DNA of 64,000 nucleotides from Methanomicrobiales archaeon HGW-Methanomicrobiales-3 (GCA_002839605.1 PGYK01000001.1:1-64000), one strand, 5' to 3'. Positions 29,372 through 40,262 are shown, counted from the first letter of the stretch. Numbers and translations are program-made. Notes: a model not told the origin generated them from the letters alone.

Positions 29372-30244
29372 ATGATCACCATCGCCCTCCCGAAAGGCAG
29401 CCTTGAGGCGCAGACGCTCCAGCTCTTCAAGGAAGCTGATCTCGAAGTCAAGCGCACCGACCGCGACTACAACCCCCGGATCAACGATCCCCGGATCGGC
29501 AAAGTGAAGATCCTTCGCCCGCAGGAGATCCCGACCTACGTGGACAAGGGATACTTCGACCTCGGTATCTCCGGTCTTGACTGGATCACCGAGACCGGAT
29601 CGGATGTCGTGGAGGTGGCCAACCTCTCGTACAGCAAGACCGGTGAGGGTAACGTGAAAATCGTGATTGCCGTCCACCGCGACGAGCCCATCGAGAATGT
29701 CACCCAGATCCGGCCGGACAGCCGGGTCACGACCGAATACCCCGAGCTCACAAAAAAGTTCTTTGAGGATCTGAAAATCCCCGTCCAGATGTTCCACTCG
29801 TTCGGCGCATCGGAGGCCAAGGTTCCTGACTTAATGGACGTGGTCGTTGATCTGACCGAGACGGGAACGACACTTCGGAAAAACGGCCTGAAGATCATCG
29901 GGCAGATCATGGAGTCCCACACCGCGATCATTGCCAACAAACAGGCATGGGCGGACCCGCAGAAGCGAAAGGAGATCGAGGAGATCCGTACCCTGCTGTT
30001 CGGGGTCATCGATGCCCGGCACAAGGTGCTCCTGACCATGAACGTGCCCACGGCATCCATGGAACGGCTCGTTGCCGCGCTTCCTGCCATGAAGAAGCCG
30101 ACCGTGGGCCGGCTCCACGGGATCGACTATTACAGTATCCAGACGGTTGTCCAGAAGAGCGCAGTCAACGGGCTCATCCCGAAGCTGAAGGCCTGTGGTG
30201 CGGAAGATATCCTCGAGATCCCGATCACGAAGATTGTGCCGTGA
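29372..30244 (+). CDS. hisG: ATP phosphoribosyltransferase (long form)
   Basis: ITIALPKGSLEAQTLQLF, VDKGYFDLGISGLDWI, DVVVDLTETGTTLRKNGL, C-terminal regulatory-domain-like tail. Confidence 0.95.
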   Translation: MITIALPKGSLEAQTLQLFKEADLEVKRTDRDYNPRINDPRIGKVKILRPQEIPTYVDKGYFDLGISGLDWITETGSDVVEVANLSYSKTGEGNVKIVIAVHRDEPIENVTQIRPDSRVTTEYPELTKKFFEDLKIPVQMFHSFGASEAKVPDLMDVVVDLTETGTTLRKNGLKIIGQIMESHTAIIANKQAWADPQKRKEIEEIRTLLFGVIDARHKVLLTMNVPTASMERLVAALPAMKKPTVGRLHGIDYYSIQTVVQKSAVNGLIPKLKACGAEDILEIPITKIVP

Positions 30245-30576
30245 GAGGGGGGTGTTGCTCCCTCTTCAGGGGGAGAAACCCTCATTCTGTCGGTGGGCCA
30301 CATGAGGGAACACATTGTCGTGGCTACCACCTGCAAATTTTCCCAATTTTCTCTCTTTTTTCCACATGATCGTTCGGTAAGCCTGCGGGATTTCGGGCAA
30401 ACCTTGTAACCCCATGTATTGATTGGGGGGGAAATGGCAGCGGGGAGGGCAGAGAGATTTTCCGTTTCGAACAATGGGGAATGAAAAGGAGGTTTCTGGA
30501 AGCCTGCAATGCGGCAATGTTTCACGGCGCGACGGGTACAGCCAGTGCCCCACCAGAAAAAAGGGGTTGGGGGTGA

Positions 30577-33500
30577 CTACTCGAGTTTGATGAAGACGGT
30601 GTCGGCGGGGAGATCCTTGCATTTGGTGATCGTATCCGTCCTTGCCGCATTTGCATCCTCTGCCCCGGCTACAACCTGGATCTGGAAGCATTTCCCATCA
30701 GGCCACAGCGATGTGTCAGAGGTTGAGAAGGTGAAGGGCGTCTCTTCCTCGAACCTCTGGCCGGTCTTGAAGACCATCCCGCCGGGGATCGTCTTCCACT
30801 GGGGATCGCCGGCAATACGGTAGAAGACGACTTCCTCAACGGTCTTGTCGCCATCGTAGGTGGTGTTCCACGTAATGGTCCAGACGTCTGTCGAGGGGCT
30901 CGCCGCAAAGGAGAGGTTGTCCACAAAGAGGGACTTTGTGCCAAAACCGGTATCGACGATGCTGTCCCGGACCCGGCACTGCATGGCCGGTATGAATCCC
31001 GTCTGGGTTGTCCCGGTGGCAGCATCCGTGAACGAGATGGCCGAACTGTCGGGGCCGAACAGGTCGATCTTGCCGGCCTGGATAAGTTCCAGCTGGAAGG
31101 TGGCACGCCAGGTCTCGTTCAGTTTGATGGTGCCGACATCGAATGCCATGGTTTTGGCAGCCCAGGCAGCCTCATCGTTCCGTGTCTCAAAGAGCTGCTG
31201 GGTGTAAACCCCAAGACTGCTCATGTGGGATTTGTTGATGAGCGTGGATGTGCCAGGGACATACACATAATCCATATACTGCGTGAGATCGAGGGAGGGA
31301 TCATCGTTGATCTTTACGGTTCCAAAATCCAGGGCAACTTCTGTTTCGCCACCAGCAGTCTCCTGGAGGTCACCGGCGATGGCAGTATAGACATCCACGA
31401 GTTGTGCCCCGGTCGAGGCATGGAACTTTTTGCCACCGGTAGAATTCGCGAGGATAACCATCGTGTTCCACGTGGTCGATCCCTCGGTAATCCCGGATCC
31501 GAAGGAGATCGTGTAGATCCGGATATTTTTATCCAAGGCGTAGAGGGACATGTTCTGCTGGGTGAACAAATTGGCATCATAATTATTGGTTACTCCGCCA
31601 AGTCCCGAAAACCAGAAATGACGATCCGTTCTGGTCCAAGTCCAGAGATAATCACTGGTACGGCCCTCTCCCCTCGCCAGGGGATCGCCGTGATAGTTAA
31701 ATTCCCCGTCGGACATCAGGATAACCGCCTGGATTGTCTGCGGGTTCGGGTTGCGGTTGGTGTTTACATCGTCAATCGCGGTCTTCAGCGCAAGGCGCGT
31801 TGGGGTATAGCCCCCCTGGCTGATGGCGTCAATTTTGGTTCTTACCGAATTAAAATCGGTCGTGAGGGGCGAGTCTACCGTGGAATCTCCACCGTACGAG
31901 ACCAGCCCCACCTTGTCTCCGGGATTCATCTTATCCACGAAAGTCTTCGCTGCATATTTTGCCCAATACAGACGTGTGTATCCATCCATTGCGGTATTCA
32001 TACTGCCCGAACGGTCGATCACCAGCGAGGCATCAATAGGCTTTGGCCGGAGGGCAGCACCATCCCCATAGAGCTGGATGGTGATGTTGACCTTGTCTCC
32101 TACCTGGGAGTTGCCGCAGTCTCCGAGAGATGAAGTACTGATGTAGGGATAGTTCTTCCAGACCAGCGTGACATCGCGGTTGACCGGGTTGCCGTCGCGG
32201 TCCGTCCAGCTTGCAATTGCTTTAACCTGCCCGGTTGCGGTTGCATTGTATCCGGCACCCGAAGTAGAAAAGGCTCCGGGACTGAACTGCACGGTTGCAT
32301 ACCCCCCGGCACCAACAGGTGCCGATAACGCAGACAGGCTTGGTGCAGTGGTCTCATCATAGGGTCCGCCCGGATAGGTCGTGGGGTCAAGGGAGAATGT
32401 CACGACTTCCCCAATAACCGGGTTACCCTTCATATCGATGACCCGTGCCTGGAGAATCGATCGGGTGGACGGGTTCACATCGAGACTTGTCATGGACTGC
32501 GGGTTTGCCGTGAATGTCAGGTCGACCGGATCGGTGTTATAGTATTCGATGGTCTGGCTGCACGAACCGGTGGACCCGTCATTCTTGCAGAGTACACTTG
32601 CATTCCCGGGCGTGGATGCCGTGAGCGTGTACAGACCGATCGTGTCTTTCGGGCCAAAGGAGACCCGGATCTTCCCCCACTTGTTCGTCGGGGTGCTTAA
32701 GCTCATCCCATCCGTTGAGATGAAATCAACGGTTGCGCCGAGGATCGGGTTGTTGAACCGGTCGGTGACGGTGTAGTAGATCTCCACGGCGTTCTCCGGT
32801 TCACCGTCAGCGGGCAGCAAGGAGCCGGGGCTTGCCGGGGTCTGCTCGATAAAGTGCGGTTCGCTCTCGGAGACACCCTGGATGTAGGTATGTGGCCCGA
32901 TGACCATGTTCCCGATCGGGTCCATCTGGATAAGGTTGCTCTGGATGGATGAGGAGATTCTCAGGTCAGCAGTCACATTCCCGTAAGCATCGGTTGTGTA
33001 TGTCCGCTGGGTGATGTAGTCGGATCCGTCCCACAGCCCGGCGCCCCCTTCATCGGACATGGTGAGCCGGACCGTCTCGGCCACGTTCTTATTATCAATG
33101 AGATTGCCATACCGGTCGGTTATCGTAACCGTTGCCTGCGTTACGGAACCCACCGGCAGGGTTTCTGGGTGAGTGAATGTTGCGAACTGCGGGGTGTAGT
33201 GATCAATTCGCTGCAATGTGGACACCGAAATGATATTTGGCATACCGCCATCAAGAACGGATATTGTTGCATTGATTACCGCGGTACCGCTCTTTGTTGC
33301 AGTCTTGAACACAGCAGTGGCTTTCCCGTCAGGGCCGGTCATGACACTTACGGGTAATGCAGGTGTGATCGTCCCGAGATCGGCAGAAGCGGGGTGAATA
33401 TAGAACGTCACATTCGCATTGGATATTGGAGTGGGGACTGGGGTGGGAGGAGAACCCGCATCCAGTACTTCTACCGTGATAACTGCCTGGTCTGCACCGT

Positions 33501-33624
33501 CATTGGCGATAAGCCATCCGGGAACACTGCTGCTGATCGTTGAAGGAGAAAGATCATATGCCGTGGCTGAACACATCAGCAGCAGAAGGCAAAAGAATCC
33601 AATAATCGTCTGTTTCACTCTCAT
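30577..33624 (-). CDS. Large secreted surface protein with Ig-like/invasin domains and von Willebrand factor A domain
   Basis: Signal peptide; several Ig-like segments (TVTDRFNNPILGATVDFIST..., ARVIDMKGNPVIGEVVTFSL...); MIDAS DRSGSMN in the vWA region. Confidence 0.88.
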   Translation of the reverse strand: MRVKQTIIGFFCLLLLMCSATAYDLSPSTISSSVPGWLIANDGADQAVITVEVLDAGSPPTPVPTPISNANVTFYIHPASADLGTITPALPVSVMTGPDGKATAVFKTATKSGTAVINATISVLDGGMPNIISVSTLQRIDHYTPQFATFTHPETLPVGSVTQATVTITDRYGNLIDNKNVAETVRLTMSDEGGAGLWDGSDYITQRTYTTDAYGNVTADLRISSSIQSNLIQMDPIGNMVIGPHTYIQGVSESEPHFIEQTPASPGSLLPADGEPENAVEIYYTVTDRFNNPILGATVDFISTDGMSLSTPTNKWGKIRVSFGPKDTIGLYTLTASTPGNASVLCKNDGSTGSCSQTIEYYNTDPVDLTFTANPQSMTSLDVNPSTRSILQARVIDMKGNPVIGEVVTFSLDPTTYPGGPYDETTAPSLSALSAPVGAGGYATVQFSPGAFSTSGAGYNATATGQVKAIASWTDRDGNPVNRDVTLVWKNYPYISTSSLGDCGNSQVGDKVNITIQLYGDGAALRPKPIDASLVIDRSGSMNTAMDGYTRLYWAKYAAKTFVDKMNPGDKVGLVSYGGDSTVDSPLTTDFNSVRTKIDAISQGGYTPTRLALKTAIDDVNTNRNPNPQTIQAVILMSDGEFNYHGDPLARGEGRTSDYLWTWTRTDRHFWFSGLGGVTNNYDANLFTQQNMSLYALDKNIRIYTISFGSGITEGSTTWNTMVILANSTGGKKFHASTGAQLVDVYTAIAGDLQETAGGETEVALDFGTVKINDDPSLDLTQYMDYVYVPGTSTLINKSHMSSLGVYTQQLFETRNDEAAWAAKTMAFDVGTIKLNETWRATFQLELIQAGKIDLFGPDSSAISFTDAATGTTQTGFIPAMQCRVRDSIVDTGFGTKSLFVDNLSFAASPSTDVWTITWNTTYDGDKTVEEVVFYRIAGDPQWKTIPGGMVFKTGQRFEEETPFTFSTSDTSLWPDGKCFQIQVVAGAEDANAARTDTITKCKDLPADTVFIKLE

Positions 33625-34251
33625 ACCCATCACATTGAATTGAGATATAGTCACTTTCACAGTATAAATATTTCGTTTTTTAAAATCGGCCTTAAATCGC
33701 TTGTATTGCTAAAAAACAGTTAATAATTGGCATTTTGAGTGATTTTCATTCTGCGGGAACGTGCTGATAGGGAGCACTTCGGGGGATGATTCATAACGAA
33801 ATTTGCGTATCGTATGCGCTATCACACTTACGAATCCGGGAGCGAACCGGATACGAGTTTGTGCAAACACCAGCATAGTATCGTTCTCTCAGAGAGGATA
33901 ATGATTCAATAGAACTATCATATTCAAAATCCTTGAAGTGAGTGATCGTAACCGGAGATGATGTGCACCGGGTGCCCCCATTGAATTGTCAAACGAACTC
34001 ATGGAATGAACCGGATTCTTCCATGGATTTTTCAAAGAATACATAGGTGCTGGACGCAGGAATGTGTCACCAACAGGACTTCCCCCTACCGGATCGCAGC
34101 CGGTTCCTGTACAACCATTAACGCCTCCAATCAAAAAAACCTATAACTCCATCCTTTTTGTCAAAATCGGGATATCGGGGGGGAGAATGCCCGATATAAA
34201 AAAACGAATGTTTATATTCCATCTCCATCCAATAAACCATGAGGCAACCCC

Positions 34252-34878
34252 ATGCGGAAAGCGGCGTTTGTATTTTTTTTTCTTGTCCTTGTAGCAGCGG
34301 CAGTCTTCATGGTTATTGGAAACCCGCTCTCAATACTCGATGGTCAGAACCAGAATTCACCTTCAAAAGTCGATGTCGGATTCGTTCTTCTCGACCAGCC
34401 GGAAGGATCGGACCGGGTCAGTTTTGATGCGGCAACCACCAATATTCAACTTACAGGATTCGATGGGGAGGCACCAAACCCGGCAAGAACCGCAGAAGAG
34501 GTTGCAGAGACAACCTTCATCCATATGATCCGCGGGCACGATCTGGATGAAACCGGCAACGCAACCAGCTGGAACTTCGTAGTCCGCCAGCCCGAACAGG
34601 TATCCCTGGTGTCCTACGACAGGTTTGGCGAGAAGATTGGCCGGTGGGATGCACAATATCCGAACACGACAATAAATATAAGCGAGATCATGGCTCCCGG
34701 GGCCCTTTTTGCGAAAAATTACCAGACCATATTCCCAACATCAGAAGAGATCGTGACGGAAAAACGGGATCTCGCCCTGGCTGAAGGCACGTACTACCTC
34801 ACGATCACCGGCAGGACAGAGACAAAAAATATGATGTTCGATGCATATACAGGGACGTTGATACAATCCAATGACTGA
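34252..34878 (+). CDS. Secreted/membrane hypothetical protein, first gene of pilin-like operon
   Basis: N-terminal TM helix, extracytoplasmic-like body; overlaps next gene. Confidence 0.75.
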   Translation: MRKAAFVFFFLVLVAAAVFMVIGNPLSILDGQNQNSPSKVDVGFVLLDQPEGSDRVSFDAATTNIQLTGFDGEAPNPARTAEEVAETTFIHMIRGHDLDETGNATSWNFVVRQPEQVSLVSYDRFGEKIGRWDAQYPNTTINISEIMAPGALFAKNYQTIFPTSEEIVTEKRDLALAEGTYYLTITGRTETKNMMFDAYTGTLIQSND

Positions 34879-35959
34879 CGATTCCGGCTTAATGTCCGTG
34901 GACTTCATGACAGGGTTCACCATCTTCCTCATTGCGTTCATCTGGGTGGCAACGATGGTTCCCGGCCTCTTTATCGGACTCCAGACACGATCAATCGACT
35001 ACGATGCCGTAGCGTACAGGACAAGCGTTATACTTGTTGAAGACCCCGGTGCATCGGCAACAATCGTCTCAAACTACCCTTGGGAGTCCCTGAAGGATAC
35101 GCAGGACATCGTCCGGCTGGGCCTCGCCGTATCAAAGGATACCCCCAGGGTCCTGGACCAGAATAAGGTTAACCGGTTCTTCTGCCAGACATCGTTCTCA
35201 TACCCGGAGGATTACCGGAGTCGCCTGTTTTTCAGCGATTACCCGTACACCTTTAATATCTCCTTAAAAATTGAGGGAGAGAATGAGACCCGGACCATTG
35301 GCGATGTCGTTCCCTCCTATTACCCGTACGGGTATATCCGCAGGGACGTGAAGATCAAAAGACCAAGTAACGCTACAATCGGAGAGACCATTATACGGCA
35401 GCATAATTTCAACAATACCGAGAATGTGACCTTCAACGAGTTCTCCATCGTCATCAATTCATCCAGTCTCCTCACCGGCCCGGTCGGCCAGTACCCGGCT
35501 CATGGCGGGGGTGCTGTCTACCGGATCAACCCCTCCTGGGACAAGATCATGATCAATTTTACCGATCTTGATGAGACGCGGAACAAAATAGCCCACCCCA
35601 CTCCGCCAACCAGCATACGGCTGACCCAGGTTAAATTCTCTGAAATCCTCGGCACGGGATTGGTAGGATTCACGCCACCACTGGTATTTGAGAATTACAC
35701 CTATGTCACCGGAATAAACGAGGCGACGAAACCACCGGTCGATATCGTTGACGGCAATCTCTCGTTGATCTTCGACTCCGGTTTCTTTGCAGGTACAGAT
35801 AAATACGGGGCAATATACCTCAACCTCACCTTCGAACTGGATCCCCCCCAGCAGTACCTGAATAATACCCATACCCGTCCTTTTGACTATAATTATCATC
35901 CCGCGAACGTCACCCAGCCGGCCCTGACCGACGCTGTCATGGAGGTGGCAGTATGGTAA
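34871..35959 (+). CDS. Pilin-like single-TM protein
   Basis: MTDDSGLMSVDFMTGFTIFLIAFIWVA N-terminal hydrophobic helix after short polar leader. Confidence 0.75.
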   Translation: MTDDSGLMSVDFMTGFTIFLIAFIWVATMVPGLFIGLQTRSIDYDAVAYRTSVILVEDPGASATIVSNYPWESLKDTQDIVRLGLAVSKDTPRVLDQNKVNRFFCQTSFSYPEDYRSRLFFSDYPYTFNISLKIEGENETRTIGDVVPSYYPYGYIRRDVKIKRPSNATIGETIIRQHNFNNTENVTFNEFSIVINSSSLLTGPVGQYPAHGGGAVYRINPSWDKIMINFTDLDETRNKIAHPTPPTSIRLTQVKFSEILGTGLVGFTPPLVFENYTYVTGINEATKPPVDIVDGNLSLIFDSGFFAGTDKYGAIYLNLTFELDPPQQYLNNTHTRPFDYNYHPANVTQPALTDAVMEVAVW

Positions 35960-36468
35960 TGTCGGAGAACGGGCAACTCTATACTATCGAAGGTATCGCT
36001 GCTGCCCTCATCCTGCTGGTAACCGCATTCATCGTGGTCAACAGCACATCCGTTTACACGCAGGGTGACACGCACATCAACGATATGCAGCTGGAGTTGC
36101 TGGGGAGCGATGCTCTGAGCATGCTCAACACCGCCCCCAACAGCAGCTTTGGGAAAAGTCCACTCCAGACAATCGTGGAGACGGACGACTCCGCGTTGTT
36201 CCGGACATTGTTCCTTAATACCATCAATAATACCACGGGTCCCGGGGGGGACCGCATCCAGTACAAGGCAAACGTGACCTACGTGGATAAAGATGGTTTT
36301 GTCAGCACCCTGCCGCTGAGTGATTCCCCCCACCCGTTTGTCGGAGGGGAACATGCCGTGCGGGTATCCCAGTGGGTTATAGTCGAGAAACGTTTCCCTG
36401 ACTGTTCCGCAGGTTCCTGTTCAGGGAAACATGCCGTCCTCGTGGAGGTGCTTTTATGGCGGGATTGA
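35953..36468 (+). CDS. Pilin-like single-TM protein
   Basis: MSENGQLYTIEGIAAALILLVTAFIVV; overlaps both neighbours. Confidence 0.75.
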   Translation: MVMSENGQLYTIEGIAAALILLVTAFIVVNSTSVYTQGDTHINDMQLELLGSDALSMLNTAPNSSFGKSPLQTIVETDDSALFRTLFLNTINNTTGPGGDRIQYKANVTYVDKDGFVSTLPLSDSPHPFVGGEHAVRVSQWVIVEKRFPDCSAGSCSGKHAVLVEVLLWRD

Positions 36469-36836
36469 GAGATGACGCACAGTGGATCGTGCTCATGGGC
36501 TTCATCGTGAGTTTCAGCCTGTTCTTCGTCGCGATTGTCATTAACCAGTCAACCGTTGTTGGACAGACAACCGCAGAGGCAGTGATCGAGTTTCCGAAAA
36601 ATGATATCCGGGGAATGCGGGACATGATCATCCAGTCGGAGTTCCTTGTAGACGAAGGAGTGTTTAACAACAAGACAAATGTCCAGAATGACATCAAAAC
36701 CCTGTCGTTGCATCGGCAGAATTCCGTGGTATCGTTCTCATCACGCAATCCCACGGGAAGCGATCCGCACACCTATATTGAGATCCATTACAGCAACGGG
36801 GTGACCGCGTACAATGAGACATGGAGATCGAACTAA
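36456..36836 (+). CDS. Pilin-like single-TM protein
   Basis: MAGLRDDAQWIVLMGFIVSFSLFFVAIVI. Confidence 0.72.
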   Translation: MAGLRDDAQWIVLMGFIVSFSLFFVAIVINQSTVVGQTTAEAVIEFPKNDIRGMRDMIIQSEFLVDEGVFNNKTNVQNDIKTLSLHRQNSVVSFSSRNPTGSDPHTYIEIHYSNGVTAYNETWRSN

Positions 36837-36843
36837 GCACACC

Positions 36844-37293
36844 ATGGAGAACAATGATTCGGGTGTTGCAACCCTAATCGAATACATCATGATCACCGGT
36901 GTCCTCATGACCCTGTTCATTGTGATGCTTCTCCTCGTGAATACGTACTTTATGGAAGGGCCTGCTGACACGCTGACCTATTATGCATTCACTGACGTAA
37001 GCAACGGGGTTTCCACCCGTATTGTCGATACCTATGCCATTGCACCTGTTGCCGGGAATATCACCTCGAAGTTCGACATTCCGGACGAGATCGCGGGACG
37101 CGGGTACTTTGTAGAGGTGGGCAATATGAAAGGCAATGATCTCTCCACCCAGACGGTCAGTGTCTGGAGGGGGACGATTGTCACCGACGTCGCGATTGCA
37201 GGGATTGGTTCGACCCGGAGGGCCGGGGGAAATACAACCGGTACTGGCATGAACAGGATCAGTTACAGATCGGAAGGATTTGGCGGAGTATGA
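36844..37293 (+). CDS. Pilin-like single-TM protein
   Basis: MENNDSGVATLIEYIMITGVLMTLFIVMLLLV. Confidence 0.75.
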   Translation: MENNDSGVATLIEYIMITGVLMTLFIVMLLLVNTYFMEGPADTLTYYAFTDVSNGVSTRIVDTYAIAPVAGNITSKFDIPDEIAGRGYFVEVGNMKGNDLSTQTVSVWRGTIVTDVAIAGIGSTRRAGGNTTGTGMNRISYRSEGFGGV

Positions 37294-38120
37294 TGATGAC
37301 GGGCAGATTGAACAGGATAGCATACGAAGACGGGGTTTCCGAATCAATCGGATTTCTCCTCATTTTCACGTTAGTGATCGTCGGTATCGGGCTCGTTACC
37401 CTGTACGGGTACCCGATGCTCCTCCAGCAACAGGTCAGTGCCGATGAGCAGATCATGGAGAAGAACATGATTGTGCTCCAGAACGATGTGAAGAGTCTTG
37501 CATACAAGACAATCCCGTACAAAGAGACCTCATTGAAGATAGGAGGAGGCACATTATCGGTATTCAATTCGAGTTATACGCCTCCCTCAGGAGTTCCCGC
37601 AGCGATCACTATCCTTGACAACAACGGTGACCTTATCGATTCATTCCAATCGGGAGACCTGATGTATCTCTCGGATTCGGCGGGAACCGATGTCTCCCTC
37701 CAGAACGGTGCTGTGGTCAAACGTCACCGCGTCGAGCCGGGATCCGTGATGCTTGCCGAGCCCCGGTGGTTCTACGACGGTATGACGAAAACCATGGTCA
37801 TCAATCTCATCAATATTACCAGCGATGAGATGCTCTCGCGGGCAGGGGTTGGAACCGTCCAGATGAGCCTTGGAGACATGCAGTTCCAGAAATTCAGTGT
37901 TGATGATGTTCCCTCAACCCTGCACCCTCCAGTATATCTAAAATATACTCCCAATAAGAATCAGGATTATTCGATTGCATGGGACAATTATTTCCGGAGG
38001 TCGCTTGGGATGTCGCTCACGAGTGGGACTCCGGGAAATGGGTTAGAGCTGCAATACCAGTTTCCTGATACCACCACCCTTGTTGTCAAACAATTCGAAG
38101 TGAATATCCGTTCCCTTTGA
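37290..38120 (+). CDS. Archaeal type IV pilin N-terminal-domain protein
   Basis: YEDGVSESIGFLLIFTLVIVGIGLVTLYG resembles archaeal 'xGVSpvIG' pilin N-termini. Confidence 0.8.
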   Translation: MMMTGRLNRIAYEDGVSESIGFLLIFTLVIVGIGLVTLYGYPMLLQQQVSADEQIMEKNMIVLQNDVKSLAYKTIPYKETSLKIGGGTLSVFNSSYTPPSGVPAAITILDNNGDLIDSFQSGDLMYLSDSAGTDVSLQNGAVVKRHRVEPGSVMLAEPRWFYDGMTKTMVINLINITSDEMLSRAGVGTVQMSLGDMQFQKFSVDDVPSTLHPPVYLKYTPNKNQDYSIAWDNYFRRSLGMSLTSGTPGNGLELQYQFPDTTTLVVKQFEVNIRSL

Positions 38121-38132
38121 TCTTTTTTTTTA
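38120..38132 (+). terminator. Poly-T tract after pilin-like operon
   Basis: atcttttttttttatt just after last stop codon. Confidence 0.5.
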
Positions 38133-38314
38133 TTCGGAATCTGACTGAAACGCGGTCATCGTATTCTCCTTGCTGCACTGACATCTCCAGGGTTTTCTGG
38201 TGTCCGCCGGGAGGACAAAAAATGCGAAAGCGATATCACCTCGGTCCAGTGCCAGCAGCAGAATTAAAGGTGAAATCTTGCTTGTTGTATGACACGTTGA
38301 GCGGGTAAAAAAAG

Positions 38315-38644
38315 TTACAGGTACTTATTCCGCCGCAGCCATTCAACCTGCGGGCCGGTGTACCGGTACATGATGTCACATTTCTCGTCCTGGAAGTTCC
38401 ACGGGATCACAATGAGGATGTCCCCTTCCCGGATCCAGACTTTCTTTTTGATCTTTCCCTTGATCCTGCCCATCCGGGTAACGCCGTCAAAACAGCGCAC
38501 GCGGATATGATTTGCCCCCATCATCAGTTCAGCACAACCGAACATCTCCCGGTTCCTCTTCTGGGGGAGTTTGACCCGGATGACCTCATCGCCCGGGGGT
38601 GCTGATCCCGGTTTCTTGTCTGTCAGTGCAACCGCTCCTTTCAC
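38315..38644 (-). CDS. eif1A: Translation initiation factor aIF-1A
   Basis: VIRVKLPQKRNREMFGCAELMMGANHIRVRCFDGVTRMGRIKGKIKKKVWIREGDILIVIPW. Confidence 0.95.
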   Translation of the reverse strand: MKGAVALTDKKPGSAPPGDEVIRVKLPQKRNREMFGCAELMMGANHIRVRCFDGVTRMGRIKGKIKKKVWIREGDILIVIPWNFQDEKCDIMYRYTGPQVEWLRRNKYL

Positions 38645-38757
38645 TCCGTTTCTTGTATCAGGTGCTTAATTGTTGGTGTTATTTGAAATATAATTATTGC
38701 GCGGGAAAACGAAGCCGATATCACCCCTCGTTCAGACCACGGCGCCCAAAAACGGGG

Positions 38758-39381
38758 TTACTTACCTGCCAGCAGCAGGAGCAGGGTACCGATCCCAAAC
38801 AGGACGATCAGGACACCGGAGATGCGGTTGATTAGCCGGAGGTTCTTTGCCGTGAGGCGGGTCCTGACGGAGGCAACGGCACCGCAGAGGATGACCCACC
38901 AGAGAACCGACCCGGAGAAGATCCCAAGGATAAATTCAGCAGAAGTAAAAAGCGAGGTCCCGCCGATCACGATACCAAAGCCCGGGAGGACGACGATGAA
39001 GAAGAGGATGGTTAAGGGATTTGCAAGCGTGATGGCGAGCATTGAGAGGTAATTCCGAAAGTAAGGTTCGTGCGCCCCGTTTTCTGTGGGTTCTTTTGGC
39101 ATCGAGAGGAAGACCTTTGCCCCGACACCGATGAGCACAAGGCCGGCCATCACGCGGAAGAAGACCTGCTGGGTGAGGATGAACCCCGACACCACGGTCA
39201 GGCCAAGAACGGCAACTGCCGCATAGAAGGAGTCCGCGGTTGCAACCCCGAGCCCGGAGACGATGCCGTGCAACCGGCCGTCCGCCACCGCCCTCCGGAT
39301 ACAGAGCAGGGAGATGGGACCCACCGGTACGGCGAGAGTGAGACCGATGATGAGTCCCTGGATGAATGGGCTGAGTTCCAC
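38758..39381 (-). CDS. LysE family translocator
   Basis: GLIIGLTLAVPVGPISLLCIRRAVADGRLHGIVSGLGVATADSFY. Confidence 0.9.
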   Translation of the reverse strand: MELSPFIQGLIIGLTLAVPVGPISLLCIRRAVADGRLHGIVSGLGVATADSFYAAVAVLGLTVVSGFILTQQVFFRVMAGLVLIGVGAKVFLSMPKEPTENGAHEPYFRNYLSMLAITLANPLTILFFIVVLPGFGIVIGGTSLFTSAEFILGIFSGSVLWWVILCGAVASVRTRLTAKNLRLINRISGVLIVLFGIGTLLLLLAGK

Positions 39382-39602
39382 GAAACTGCACCTTTGATTA
39401 ACTATCTATCGTTCCGGTATAACGGGATTGTCCTTATGAATGGCGGTATTTTTTTTCGCATCCTGATAAAAACCCTGCCGGCAATTGCCGGGGGTTGACC
39501 GGAATCTGGCACACCCCATCGTTCGGCATACCGTTTCGTAACCACGCTCATGACCCGGCGCAAACCATAGGATTATCACCGGGCAACGAATACCAGAAGT
39601 GC

Positions 39603-40100
39603 ATGGGCGCATTTGACAAAATGAGCGTGCAGAACCCGGTAGCGCTGGTTGCAGCCGTACTATCCTGTCTCATCCTCGGCAGCCTGGGCGGGATCGTGAC
39701 CCGTACCGGCCCCGACACCTGGTATGCCCTGCTGGAGAAGCCCGCCTTCTCGCCGCCGGGCTGGCTCTTTGGCCCGGTCTGGACCCTGCTCTTCATCCTC
39801 ATGGGAATCTCCCTCTGGATGATCTGGAACGAGGGGATCGAAAAGCGCGATGTCCGGATCGCCCTCGGGGTCTTTGCCGTGCAGTTCATCTTCAATATCG
39901 CATGGTCGTTCCTCTTCTTCGGCATGCAGTCGCCATTCCTCGGCCTGGTTGATATCCTCATCCTGTGGATCCTGATCCTTGCAACCATCGTATGCTTTTT
40001 CCAGGTGCAGAAGACTGCTGCATTCCTCCTCATCCCCTATATCCTGTGGGTCAGCTTTGCCTCTTTTCTGAATTACACGATCTTTATCCTGAACCCGTGA
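39603..40100 (+). CDS. TspO/MBR family protein
   Basis: WYALLEKPAFSPPGWLFGPVWTLLFILMGISLWMIW, FIFNIAWSFLFFG. Confidence 0.93.
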   Translation: MGAFDKMSVQNPVALVAAVLSCLILGSLGGIVTRTGPDTWYALLEKPAFSPPGWLFGPVWTLLFILMGISLWMIWNEGIEKRDVRIALGVFAVQFIFNIAWSFLFFGMQSPFLGLVDILILWILILATIVCFFQVQKTAAFLLIPYILWVSFASFLNYTIFILNP

Positions 40101-40262
40101 CCGGTGATCGTCCCTTTTTCACCACAAAAACGCTTTTACCGGCAAAAACCCCTCGTTTCCGGTAATCCGGGAACAAACCCTGCTAGGGGATCCCACAGGT
40201 CATCCCATTCTCCGGTTCGGGGAAGCCAGCCGATCTGTAAAAGAGAGAACAGATTAATAATA

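Noticed and set aside
33889-34134. 81-aa minus-strand ORF between vWA gene and pilin operon
   Set aside because: No domain features, lies in AT-rich promoter-containing spacer; not supportable as a gene
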